A stretch of DNA of 64,000 bases from Acetobacter fallax (lineage in GTDB: Bacteria > Pseudomonadota > Alphaproteobacteria > Acetobacterales > Acetobacteraceae): assembly GCF_011516735.1 (NCBI RefSeq), contig NZ_WOSX01000001.1, positions 1-64,000 of the forward strand. The letters are read 5' to 3'. Each line of letters starts with the position of its first letter. The first letter of the stretch is position 1. Below the pieces are notes generated by a model. The model made no database searches and was not told the DNA's origin. It saw only the letters and a program-made list of their open reading frames with translations. Of the stretch, positions 36,805-46,374 are shown one piece after another. The position numbers and the translations under genes are program-made.

Positions 36805-37140
36805 TATCACAGAGGTGACCCGGGCTCTGCCCGGACCCGGCAGGGACCGCAGGCCCCTGCACCCCGATTTGTTGATCATTAAGGTCTGCGACCTTTGGCG
36901 GGTTGCAGGCTAAAGCCCTGCCAGTCCTGCACCTCCCGGTCTCACACATGTCAAAGGTCTCAAACCTCTGGAAACCTGCTTATTTATCAACAGATCGGGG
37001 TGAAGGGGTCCGCGACCCCTTCCGGGTCCGGGCAGAGCCCGATTTTCTGCTGACCCTTTGAAAAATCAACACGTAACGCGAACAGAGCCTGTGCCGAGTA
37101 CCAGGGCAGAGCCAGCTTCCACAGGTCAAAGGCCAGACCC
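36805..37140. repeat. Modular palindromic intergenic repeat, two composite copies in opposite orientation
   Basis: The convergent gap between the lactonase and lrgB carries an inverted module B (36812-36868), an inverted module A (aaggtctgcgacctttggcggg near 36881-36902), then a degenerate direct module A (about 36954-36975) and a direct module B (36998-37050) containing AAGGGGTCcgcGACCCCTT. The two copies face each other. No gene is supported. Confidence 0.8.
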
Positions 37141-37148
37141 TCCCGGTA

Positions 37149-37901
37149 TTACCCCGGTAAAAAATGCAGAATTACCGGAACAAGGATCGCCGTGACCAGC
37201 CCGTTCAGCCCGATCCCCAGCGCCGCGAACGCAGCACCCACAGGGTCCCGCTGCGCGACCTGCGCCGCCGCGATGCCGCTCCCCGCGATCCCGGCCGCCA
37301 AACCGTGCGCGCGCCAGTCCGTAATCCCCAGCCGCCGGAGCGTTGTTTCACCGATCATCGCGGCAATAATCCCGCCCAGAATAGCAAAAGCCGCCGTCAA
37401 TGCCGGACTGCCGCCAATCTGGCTGGTGATGGCGATGGCAATCGGCGTGGTCACGGCCTTGGGGGCCATGGACAGGGCAACCTCATGACTGCCGCCAAAC
37501 AGAAGCACAAGTGCGATACCGCTGACAACCGACGTGACGGAGCCCGCGAGCAGAGCCAGGGTCATGGTCGGCAGACTCTTCGTCACCAGCCGGATCGAGT
37601 CCGCCAGCGGTATCGCCAGCGCGACAGTGGCAGGCCCCAGAAGGAAGTTGATAATGTGGACGCTCTGAAAATAGGTCGCATAAGGCGTTTCTGTCACGAA
37701 AAGCGCTGCGGCAATCAGAATGATTGAAAACAGAACCGGATTGGCCCAGGGTGCACGGCCCAGCCTGATCTGCAGGCGCATGCCCAGTCCGAAAACAGCC
37801 AGTGTGGCACAGAGCCAGAACAGCGATTCAGTGCCGGGTGTGCCAAGGGTGTGGACGTAGAAACTGTGGATGGAGCCGGATGCCTGATCTGTCATGGTCA
37901 C
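37149..37901 (-). CDS. LrgB/CidB family membrane protein
   Basis: A 250-residue, about seven-helix LrgB protein. Recognised from SMAPKAVTTPIAIAITSQIG, the family signature, and GAAFAALGIGLNGLVTAILV. LrgAB pairs are linked to murein hydrolase control and to export of pyruvate or glycolate-type metabolites. The start is a GTG whose first bases overlap the lrgA stop (GTGA); an ATG lies two codons later. Confidence 0.9.
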   Translation of the reverse strand: MTMTDQASGSIHSFYVHTLGTPGTESLFWLCATLAVFGLGMRLQIRLGRAPWANPVLFSIILIAAALFVTETPYATYFQSVHIINFLLGPATVALAIPLADSIRLVTKSLPTMTLALLAGSVTSVVSGIALVLLFGGSHEVALSMAPKAVTTPIAIAITSQIGGSPALTAAFAILGGIIAAMIGETTLRRLGITDWRAHGLAAGIAGSGIAAAQVAQRDPVGAAFAALGIGLNGLVTAILVPVILHFLPG

Positions 37902-38341
37902 AGCACCTGCCCGCCAGTATCAGGCAGTTTCTCAGGCGCGGCCCCGCCGGTCGTGGCCCGGTGCATGACGAGCGCCGTCACCATCAACCCGAGAATGGTG
38001 GACCCGAACAGCGCCACCGCGATCGGCAGGGCATTAGCGGAGAGAACGGGCAGCTCCGTGATAATCCCTACGCCCGCTGGCACAAACAGAAGCCCCAGGC
38101 AGGCGATGAGCGTACGGGAGAGTGCTGCGAGAGCAGGGGATGCGGCGGACGTTCCAGGTTCGCTGTCCGGCGAGAGGGGGCTGTGGGCCTCTCTGCGGGA
38201 CGCCCGGCTTTTACGCCAGATCAGCAGCGCAGCCAGCAGGAACATGCCGATTACGGGGCCTGGCACGGGCAGGTTCAGCGCGGCCTGAGCGGCAGTGCCA
38301 ATGAGCTGAAAGACGAGCAGGGTAAAAAAGGCTTCCGGCAT
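37898..38341 (-). CDS. LrgA/CidA family holin-like membrane protein
   Basis: A 147-residue protein with four predicted helices: LVFQLIGTAAQAALNLPVPG and PVIGMFLLAALL open the LrgA domain, followed by GLLFVPAGVGIITELPVLS. A 30-residue polar insertion (RKSRASRREAHSPLSPDSEP) separates helices two and three and is longer than usual. It precedes and overlaps lrgB by four bases, forming a two-gene operon downstream of glcB. Confidence 0.87.
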   Translation of the reverse strand: MPEAFFTLLVFQLIGTAAQAALNLPVPGPVIGMFLLAALLIWRKSRASRREAHSPLSPDSEPGTSAASPALAALSRTLIACLGLLFVPAGVGIITELPVLSANALPIAVALFGSTILGLMVTALVMHRATTGGAAPEKLPDTGGQVL

Positions 38342-38447
38342 GATTCAGTTTCGCTGGATTTGAAGGAGCAGCCCCATCTGGCGCTGAGGCAGGGCAGCGG
38401 GCAACGCACTATCACGCGACTGATGGCCATGGTGCCCCGGCTATAGC

Positions 38448-38478
38448 GTTCCGGCCGGCATGCGGAGCCGGCCGGAAC
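38448..38478 (-). terminator. Perfect 12-bp hairpin after glcB
   Basis: GTTCCGGCCGGC (38448-38459) pairs exactly with GCCGGCCGGAAC (38467-38478) around a seven-base loop, 20 bases beyond the glcB stop. There is no T-run, so termination by this hairpin alone is not certain; it may also stabilise the 3' end. Confidence 0.6.
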
Positions 38479-38498
38479 ACATCGCAGGTCGATAAAAC

Positions 38499-40718
38499 TC
38501 AGACTGCCGCAAGCTCCGGTTCAAAATGCGAAACGTCCTCGATGTTGTGACGGATTTTCGCTTCCCGACGACGCTTGTGGAGAATGCTCTCCGTATAGCC
38601 ATTGGGCTGAAGAGCGCCACCGAACACAAGATCATGCGCGGCAAGAAATGCCGGGCCATCCTGATGCGTGGAAAGCGCGACATAACCCGGCTCGTCCTGG
38701 TTCTGTTCGTCCACCAGGCGGGCCATGCGGGCAAGCGCCATTTCCACCTGCGTCGCGGTGACGATGCCATGCATGAGCCAGTTGGCCACATGCTGAGAAG
38801 AAATGCGCAGCGTGGCGCGGTCCTCCATCAGGCCGACATTGTTCAGGTCAGGCACTTTCGAGCAGCCGACGCCCACATCCACCCAGCGCGCCACATAGCC
38901 GAGGATGCTCTGCAGATTAGTGTCCAGTTCGTGAGCGATTTCCTCATCAGACCAGTTTTCATCGCTCGCAAGAGGCATGATCAGCAACTCGTCCAGTGAC
39001 GCAGGAGCGCGATGGCTGAGATCATGCTGAACGCTGCCGACATTGATCTCATGATAGTGCAGGGCGTGCAGTGTCGCAGCGGTGGGTGAAGGAACCCAGG
39101 CCGTGCTCGCGCCGGCGCGGAGCTGTGCGCCTTTCTGCTCAATCATGTCCGCCATCCGGTCCGGCATCGCCCACATGCCTTTCCCGATCTGACCATGACC
39201 GTGCGGCCCGATTTTCAGACCACATTCGAGACCGATCGCGACATTACGCTGCTCGTAAGCCCTGATCCACGGCGTAGTCTTCATGTCGCCTTTGCGGATC
39301 ACCGGGCCTGCTTTCATGCAGGTGTGGATTTCATCGCCGGTGCGATCCAGGAAGCCGGTGTTGATGAAGAAAGCACGTTCCCGTGCCGCGTTGATACAGG
39401 CGGCCAGGTTGACGCTCGTGCGGCGTTCCTCATCCATGAGGCCCATTTTGATCGTGTTGCGCTCAAGCGAGAGCATGTCCTCAATACGGGCGAAAATCGC
39501 ATCGGACAACGCGACCTCTTTCGAGCCGTGCATTTTCGGACGGACGATATAGATCGAGCCGGTACGGCTGTTTTTCACGTCGCTGTCGCCACGCAGGTCA
39601 TGCAGCGCCGTCACGGACAGGATCGCGGCATCGAGAACGCCTTCGGGAATATCGCGCCCGTCCTCGTCCAGCACCGCGTCCGTGAACATATGGTGCCCGA
39701 CAGTGCGCACCAGCAGCAGACTGCGACCATGCAGGGTCACGCTGCCCCCGTCCGGCGCCGTGTAGCGGCGATCCTTCGCAAGCTGACGCGTCATGACGCT
39801 TCCGTTGCGGGGAATCGCGGCGGTGAGGGTGCCGCGCATCAGGCCAAGCCAGTTGCGATAGACAAGGATCTTGTCCGCCACATCCACGGCGGCGACACTG
39901 TCCTCGCAATCCATGATGGTGCTCAGCGCCGATTCCATCAGAACGTCTGTTATTCCGGCCGGGTCAGTCCGGCCAACGACCGATTCACGATCAAAACGCA
40001 GTTCAACATGCAGGCCGCGATTGCCCAGCAGCACCGTGCGGGGCTCTCTCGGGGCTCCCTGGAAGCCCGCGAACTGTGTCGGATGACGCAGACCGGTGGT
40101 GCGCCCGCACTCAAGCTTCACATGCAGTTCGCCGTGGTGAACGTAATACTGCGTCGCCTCGGCATGACTGCCAAGCAGAAGCGGCACGGTCTCATCCAGA
40201 AACAGCCGGACCCGGCGCACGACCGTCCTGCCACGCATGGCGTTGTAGTGCTTTCCGGGCGCGAACGGAGCGGCCTGCGGGATCGCGTCCGTGCCATACA
40301 GTGCGTCATAGAGGCTGCCCCAGCGGGCATTTGCGGCATTCAGCGCATAGCGGGCGTTGTTGACCGGCACGACAAGCTGCGGGCCGGCGATGCGGGCAAT
40401 TTCCGCGTCCACATCGGGTGTGGACACACTGAACGCGGGCGGCGCATCCTCGATGTATCCGATATCACGCAGAAAGCGGGTCTGTGTTTCCGCATCGGGA
40501 TTTCCATTTTCGAGCAGGAAACCGTCAATCGCGGATTGCAGGCGGTTCCGCTGTTCGAGCGCGTGACAGATCTTTGGTTTGAACTCTTCGACCAGCACCG
40601 AAAGGCCGGTCCAGAAGGTCTGCGGAGAAACGCCGGTTCCTGGCAGGATCTCACTGTTGACGAAATGATGGAGTGTATGATCGACGCTGATTTTCTCAAT
40701 CTGGATACGCGATGTCAT
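38499..40718 (-). CDS. Malate synthase G
   Basis: A 739-residue malate synthase G that condenses glyoxylate and acetyl-CoA to malate, the second glyoxylate-shunt enzyme. It starts [20 protein letters not shown] and contains [23 protein letters not shown]-type sequence ([20 protein letters not shown]), [29 protein letters not shown] and [20 protein letters not shown]. Length is close to E. coli GlcB (723). ATG at 40718 follows AGGAGA; upstream in-frame sequence to 41078 runs through the intergenic hairpin and is not conserved. It lies 133 bases downstream of aceA on the same strand. Confidence 0.95.
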   Translation of the reverse strand: [739 protein letters not shown]

Positions 40719-40782
40719 GTCGTGTCTCCTGGGTCGCGACGCCGCCGGGGCGTTCCGTGAAAGAGTGTTCGCGCTGTCTCCG

Positions 40783-40817
40783 GAAAAACTGTCCGGCCTG
40801 CTGGAAAGCAGGCCGGA
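40783..40817 (-). terminator. Intrinsic terminator/attenuator between aceA and glcB
   Basis: On the minus strand TCCGGCCTGC-TTTCCA-GCAGGCCGGA forms a perfect ten-bp stem followed by CAGTTTTTCC. It sits in the 133-base gap between aceA and glcB. It should end most aceA transcripts and leave glcB to read-through or its own promoter. Confidence 0.75.
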
Positions 40818-40851
40818 TTCCGGATGCGCAGGAAGAGGAAGAAACGAAACG

Positions 40852-42162
<1,311 letters not shown>

Positions 42163-42251
42163 GGTGAGGTCTCCCTTCTGATTCGTCATGATCTCAGTTA
42201 AGATGACCGTCGTGATTACTTCCACTTAAAAGGTGATAACTCAGATGAATG

Positions 42252-42292
42252 TTGTAAATCGCTTCACAAAAATTCGTCTGTATTTGTAAATC
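42252..42292. promoter_or_regulatory. Direct repeat TTGTAAATC, candidate operator of the glyoxylate regulator
   Basis: TTGTAAATC occurs at 42252-42260 and again at 42284-42292, 32 bases apart (about three helical turns), in the 135-base divergent region. The second copy ends five bases before the regulator start. RamB in corynebacteria binds TTTGCAAA-type half sites, so these are natural candidates. Unverified. Confidence 0.45.
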
Positions 42293-42297
42293 CTGTT

Positions 42298-43728
42298 ATG
42301 ACCGGATCATCCTCCACACGGATCGGCCGCATCGTTCGCAGGCTCCGGCAGGAGCAGGAACTGTCACAGCAGGCGCTGGCGGCACGGCTTGGAATTTCCG
42401 CGAGTTATCTCAATCTGATCGAGCACGATCAGCGCAGCGTGACGGCATCGCTTCTGATCAAATTCACACGGGCGCTCGATGTCAGTATCGAGGCGCTTTC
42501 AGGAAGCGAAGAACAGAAACTGGAAGCGCTGCTGCGTGAGGCGCTGTCCGACCCGGAGCTTGGCTCGGATATGGAAAACGCCGCTCAGGAGGTGTCTGTG
42601 CTGGCAGCCCAGCCCGCCGTGGCGCGGGCGGTGCTGACATTGCATCAGGCGTGGCGCGCGGCGCGGCATGATGCGGCGGGCATGGCCCTGCCCGGTGGTC
42701 GGCGGATCATCCTGCCGCAGGAGGAGGTGCGCCGGATTTATGACGAGCGGATGAACCATTTCCCGATTCTTGAAGAGGTTGCCGACAGGATTCGTCAGGA
42801 TACCGCACGCGATATCGGCCTGCGGCCTGACGAGCCCCTGCCTCAGTCGGAAGTCAACCACGCCATCGCGACCCGGCTGCGTCAGCGTCACGGCGTGATC
42901 GTCCAGGTTCTTCCCGTGGCCGATGTGCTCCGGCGTTACGATTCCGTCTCGAAAACACTGGTTCTTTCCGATCTCCTGCCTCGCGAGAGCCGCGGTTTCC
43001 AGATGGCGTTTCAGCTTATGCTGTTCGAGGCACGGGAGGCGATCGGATGCATCATTGGCGCTGAAGCACCCAGTTCTGACGAAGCCCGGACCTTTCTGCA
43101 TATTGGCCTGACAAATTACACCGCGGCAGCGCTTCTTATGCCATACACGGTGTTTCTGGGGGTAGCGGTCTCCAGTCGCTACGATCTGGAAATCCTGAGT
43201 CTGCGGTTTGGCGTGTCCTTCCAGCAGGCGGCGCAGCGACTGGCTAGCCTGCAAAGACCAGGCGCACGTGGGGTGCCTTTTTTCTTCGTGCGAAGCGATC
43301 CGGCCGGAAATATCACCAAAAGCTTCTCAGCGTGTGGTTTCCCGATCCCGAGACAGGGAAATCCGTGCCCGCAATGGAACGCCTGCACAGCCTTTTCGGC
43401 GCCTGGCGAAATTCAGACCCAGATCGCCGCCTTTGCGAACGGCATGACATTTCTTTCCGTGGCTCGCACTCTGCCGGGAACCGTATCCCGCTGGGGCGAC
43501 CCCCGCCCGATGCAGGTGGTCGCCATCGGTTGCGATATCGCGAGGGCAGGGGAGGTGGTTTACGCTGATCGCCTGAACCTGACCGCACGCCCCACGCCGA
43601 TCGGCATCTCGTGCCATCTCTGCGACTGGACCGAATGTCGTTCCCGTGCGTTCCCTCCTGTGTCACACCGGCTGACGCCCGATGTAAATCAGCGGGTGGC
43701 ACGGCCGATCCCGTTCGAGGATGTCTGA
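42298..43728 (+). CDS. RamB/ScfR-type short-chain fatty-acyl regulator (XRE + ImmA/IrrE-like + DUF2083)
   Basis: A 476-residue regulator. Residues 1-75 are an XRE helix-turn-helix (RRLRQEQELSQQALAARLGI, SASYLNLIEHDQRSVTAS). A DUF955-like central domain has the modified segment GFQMAFQLMLFEAREAIGCI where HExxH would stand, so no protease motif is visible. The C-terminal DUF2083 has GCDIARAGEVVYADRLNL and a cysteine pair in SCHLCDWTECRSRAFPP. Homologues (RamB, ScfR, PrpC-linked) control acetate and propionate catabolism, sensing acyl-CoA. The ATG at 42298 has no Shine-Dalgarno match. Divergent from aceA, it is the expected controller of aceA and glcB. Confidence 0.87.
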   Translation: MTGSSSTRIGRIVRRLRQEQELSQQALAARLGISASYLNLIEHDQRSVTASLLIKFTRALDVSIEALSGSEEQKLEALLREALSDPELGSDMENAAQEVSVLAAQPAVARAVLTLHQAWRAARHDAAGMALPGGRRIILPQEEVRRIYDERMNHFPILEEVADRIRQDTARDIGLRPDEPLPQSEVNHAIATRLRQRHGVIVQVLPVADVLRRYDSVSKTLVLSDLLPRESRGFQMAFQLMLFEAREAIGCIIGAEAPSSDEARTFLHIGLTNYTAAALLMPYTVFLGVAVSSRYDLEILSLRFGVSFQQAAQRLASLQRPGARGVPFFFVRSDPAGNITKSFSACGFPIPRQGNPCPQWNACTAFSAPGEIQTQIAAFANGMTFLSVARTLPGTVSRWGDPRPMQVVAIGCDIARAGEVVYADRLNLTARPTPIGISCHLCDWTECRSRAFPPVSHRLTPDVNQRVARPIPFEDV

Positions 43729-43794
43729 GATCATGAGGAGTCAGTCATACCGGAGGATCCGGCCTTTGACCTGTGTGAGACAGAGCAGGTGTGA

Positions 43795-43925
43795 GACAGG
43801 CAGGGCTCCGCCCCGGAACCCGTCAGACGCTCGCCTTTGCAAACCGTTTTATTATAAACAAACCGGATGCGGGGGCCTGCGGTTCCTTCCGGGTTCCGGT
43901 TGCGCCCGGACGCTCTCATCCGCGG
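43795..43925. repeat. Diverged copy of the modular intergenic repeat
   Basis: Between two tandem genes lies a decayed module A (cgtcagacgctcgcctttgc), the linker ttattataaacaaaccgg and a module B (about 43865-43911) ending gcgcccggacgctctcatcc, matching the copy near 3723. It is the only copy here not between convergent genes. Confidence 0.72.
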
Positions 43926-43989
43926 GTCAGTCTTCACAGCCTCCGGCATCAGATGGAGTGCAATAGTTTCTTTATGGATAAACGATTTT

Positions 43990-44316
43990 ATGAATTATGA
44001 TGAAAATTCCGAGTTTCAGGAAAAAGAGCGTGAACGGCGGCTGGAGTTACTGATCTGTCGTCTGCCGGCAAAAGGGCAGCCACCCGTGCGCTGGCTTCGG
44101 CGTCCAACATCGCGCTGGGCACGGATTCCGGCAGGCGTAATGCTCATTATTGGTGGCATGCTCTCCATTTTACCGTTTCTGGGCCTGTGGATGTTGCCTC
44201 TTGGTCTCCTTCTGCTTGCGGAAGACATGCCGCTCCTGCGTCGTGCCAGCAATCGCGTTTTACACTGGATCGAACACAAGCACCCCCGATGGATGGGTCT
44301 GCCTGAACAGAACTGA
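43990..44316 (+). CDS. Small two-helix membrane protein (PGPGW-like)
   Basis: A 108-residue protein with a charged N-terminus (FQEKERERRLELLICRL) and a hydrophobic hairpin ARIPAGVMLIIGGMLSILPF / LGLWMLPLGLLLLAEDMPLL, resembling PGPGW-type putative membrane proteins. The ATG at 43990 is chosen since the upstream in-frame part derives from the intergenic repeat. An eight-codon frame (43974-44000, MDKRFYEL) overlaps this start and could couple translation. No clear ribosome site. Function unknown. Confidence 0.65.
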   Translation: MNYDENSEFQEKERERRLELLICRLPAKGQPPVRWLRRPTSRWARIPAGVMLIIGGMLSILPFLGLWMLPLGLLLLAEDMPLLRRASNRVLHWIEHKHPRWMGLPEQN

Positions 44317-44750
44317 CGATCGGCTCATGTTTATAGTCGCGGTGGTCAGGTCTTTTCGAAATACAGCGGGCTATCCCGACACCCCTTAAAGATGACATTC
44401 AGAGGCATGTCGTTCTCAGCAACCTGTTCAGGACATCGATGCCCCGTACACATGCCCTTCAGAGTTTCCTCCTTGCAATCCCTGTCCCCGCCGGAAAATT
44501 CCGTTCCGATCCCAAACCGAAAATGTCCGCAACTTTCCGGAATCCGCATCGAACTCATCCCGTCTCCGAAACCAGCCAGCAGGCTTCGAAAAATAAAAAC
44601 TTTCGTATTCCGGGAAAAGACACGTCTTCTGCCTGATACAGAAATCACTCAGGACAGGAATTCAGCCCATAGCGGCTCACTCACCGCCAGCCATCGCCTC
44701 TTCCCAGTCGCCTCGCTAAATACTTCCGACAGCGAGAGGGGGTGCTTACG
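44317..44750. other. Intergenic region before gloA
   Basis: No gene is supported in these 434 bases. Frames present lack ribosome sites and family-type sequence. The region is not a copy of the modular repeat. GAGAGGGGG at its end is the ribosome site of gloA. Confidence 0.5.
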
Positions 44751-45152
44751 ATGGCAAAGATGATTCATTCCATGATCCGGGTTCGTGACGAGCAGGCGTC
44801 ACTGGCTTTCTATGAAACCGCTTTTGGCCTGAAAGTTGCGGAACGGATTGCCTTCGAGACGTTTACGCTGGTCTATCTCGTCAATGACGAGCAGAAATTT
44901 GAACTTGAACTGACAATCAACCATGACCGTGACCGTCCCTATGACCTCGGCGACGGATATGGCCATCTGGCTGTGTCGGTGGACAACATCAAAGCCGAAC
45001 ATGCCCGTTTCGGGCGCGAGAGACTGAACCCTCAGCCGCTAAAGGAACTCGCGCATGATGGCCGTGTCATCGGACAGTTTTTCTTCGTCACTGACCCGGA
45101 TGGGTACAAAATCGAAGTTCTTCAGCGAGGCGATCCGGGGCGTTTTCTCTGA
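44751..45152 (+). CDS. Lactoylglutathione lyase (glyoxalase I)
   Basis: A 133-residue glyoxalase I that converts the methylglyoxal-glutathione hemithioacetal to S-lactoylglutathione. Metal ligands are the histidine in KMIHSMIRVRD, a glutamate in KFELELTINHD, histidine in GYGHLAVSVDN and glutamate in YKIEVLQ. ATG at 44751 with GAGAGGGGG nine bases upstream is chosen over a GTG at 44742. Monocistronic. Confidence 0.94.
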   Translation: MAKMIHSMIRVRDEQASLAFYETAFGLKVAERIAFETFTLVYLVNDEQKFELELTINHDRDRPYDLGDGYGHLAVSVDNIKAEHARFGRERLNPQPLKELAHDGRVIGQFFFVTDPDGYKIEVLQRGDPGRFL

Positions 45153-45165
45153 AAATCCACCCCGC

Positions 45166-45221
45166 AATAAAAAACCCCGTGTTCTGCCTTCACTGCGTGG
45201 GGAAGGGGCAGGTCACGGGGG
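45166..45221 (-). terminator. Intrinsic terminator of the ileS-lspA-bamF operon
   Basis: Read on the minus strand, CCCCGTGACCTGCC pairs with GGCAGAACACGGGG, allowing a two-base mismatch, and is followed by TTTTTTATTG. It lies about 60 bases after the lipoprotein stop and could weakly stop gloA from the other side. Confidence 0.75.
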
Positions 45222-45281
45222 GCTGTGAGACAGTTACAACATCCGGCCCCCGCCATGATCTGAGCGGCGGACGGATGAACT

Positions 45282-45824
45282 TCAGAAAATGCCCAGAACT
45301 TTGGATTTCTTCGCTTTCACCGTTGGTGTAGCGCCCTTTGTGGGCGCGTTACCCAGCGCGGCATTGGCCTTCAGACGGCGGTTCTCGGCGTCTCCGTCCA
45401 CAACCGTTCCGGCATTGCCACCCTTCCAGAACAGCAACGCATCGACATAGCCTTCGCCAGCCCTGCCAAGTTCGCCCTGGTCAGGCTCGGCAGCGGCTTC
45501 GGATGCCTCGGTGATGAGCATGTTCTGGGCCTCGCTGCCCGAACCGGCTGTGCCATGAAGCGCGACATCGGGCGAGAGCGTCTCAAGCGCCTGCATCCGT
45601 TCGCTCTCGTTTTCAGCGATCGGAGTGGTGGCGCCCGCCTGCGGCGCGGCAAGCTCCGAAGTTGGCGGCATGGAGAGCGGAGCCCTGGTTGTTACCGTGT
45701 ATTCATCCGGCACATTCCGCTGGAGCCCGAACGCACGGGACACCTCTGCGCCGGAGCACCCTGTCAGCAGGGCACTGAGCCCGACCCCAAGTGCAACATG
45801 CCGAAATCCGACAATCACTCGCAT
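45282..45824 (-). CDS. DUF3035 lipoprotein, BamF-like
   Basis: A 180-residue lipoprotein. The signal peptide ends in the lipobox LLTGC (VALGVGLSALLTGCSG). The DUF3035 core FGLQRNVPDEYTVTTRAPLS is the hallmark of alphaproteobacterial BamF, a subunit of the outer-membrane beta-barrel assembly complex. ATG at 45824 follows GGAGAGA. It is ten bases after lspA, the very enzyme that matures lipoproteins, in the operon ileS-lspA-bamF. Confidence 0.82.
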   Translation of the reverse strand: MRVIVGFRHVALGVGLSALLTGCSGAEVSRAFGLQRNVPDEYTVTTRAPLSMPPTSELAAPQAGATTPIAENESERMQALETLSPDVALHGTAGSGSEAQNMLITEASEAAAEPDQGELGRAGEGYVDALLFWKGGNAGTVVDGDAENRRLKANAALGNAPTKGATPTVKAKKSKVLGIF

Positions 45825-45834
45825 TCTCTCCGCC

Positions 45835-46374
45835 TCACCTGTCCCCGGTGCCTGGTCTGACCGCGCCGTGGGCATCCCGCATCCCATGCTGCCGGTCGGC
45901 ATACAGACTGTCCAGTATCAACCCGATTACACTACACACTATCGCAGCGTCAGCCACATTGAACACGTACCATGACCAGCCAAAAGCATGGGCGTGGATA
46001 AAATCGACCACGGCGCCATATCTCAGCCGGTCGAGCACGTTGCCGACTGCCCCGCCCGTGATCGCGCCAAGCAGCAGCGCGATGACCAGCCGCTGCGTCC
46101 GCGCCATCCATACGAGGAGGCCTGCGACGATGGCAAGGGACACGGTCGAAAAGAGGAGTCGGCCCGCCGCTCCGGCACCGCCGAGCATGCCAAAGGTAAT
46201 GGCGTGATTCCAGACCATGGTGAAGTTCAGACCTGGAAAGACGGCCACCGAACCTTTTTCAGGCAGCCGGAAATCGAACAGAATCCAGTATTTCGTCAAC
46301 TGGTCGAGCACGAACACGGCGCAGGCGCTGACGAGACCCAGGCTCAGGGAGCGGTAGTGCAGTTTCAGGCTCAT
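45835..46374 (-). CDS. Lipoprotein signal peptidase (signal peptidase II)
   Basis: A 179-residue, four-helix aspartyl protease that cleaves prolipoprotein signal peptides. Catalytic aspartates lie in NVLDRLRYGAVVDFIHAH and YVFNVADAAIV. The first helix AVFVLDQLTKYWIL is typical. It overlaps ileS by four bases, the common ileS-lspA arrangement. Confidence 0.95.
   Translation of the reverse strand: MSLKLHYRSLSLGLVSACAVFVLDQLTKYWILFDFRLPEKGSVAVFPGLNFTMVWNHAITFGMLGGAGAAGRLLFSTVSLAIVAGLLVWMARTQRLVIALLLGAITGGAVGNVLDRLRYGAVVDFIHAHAFGWSWYVFNVADAAIVCSVIGLILDSLYADRQHGMRDAHGAVRPGTGDR

Noticed and set aside
39195-40760. Open frame of 521 codons on the plus strand
   Set aside because: It is antisense to malate synthase G, whose family motifs cover the full length.
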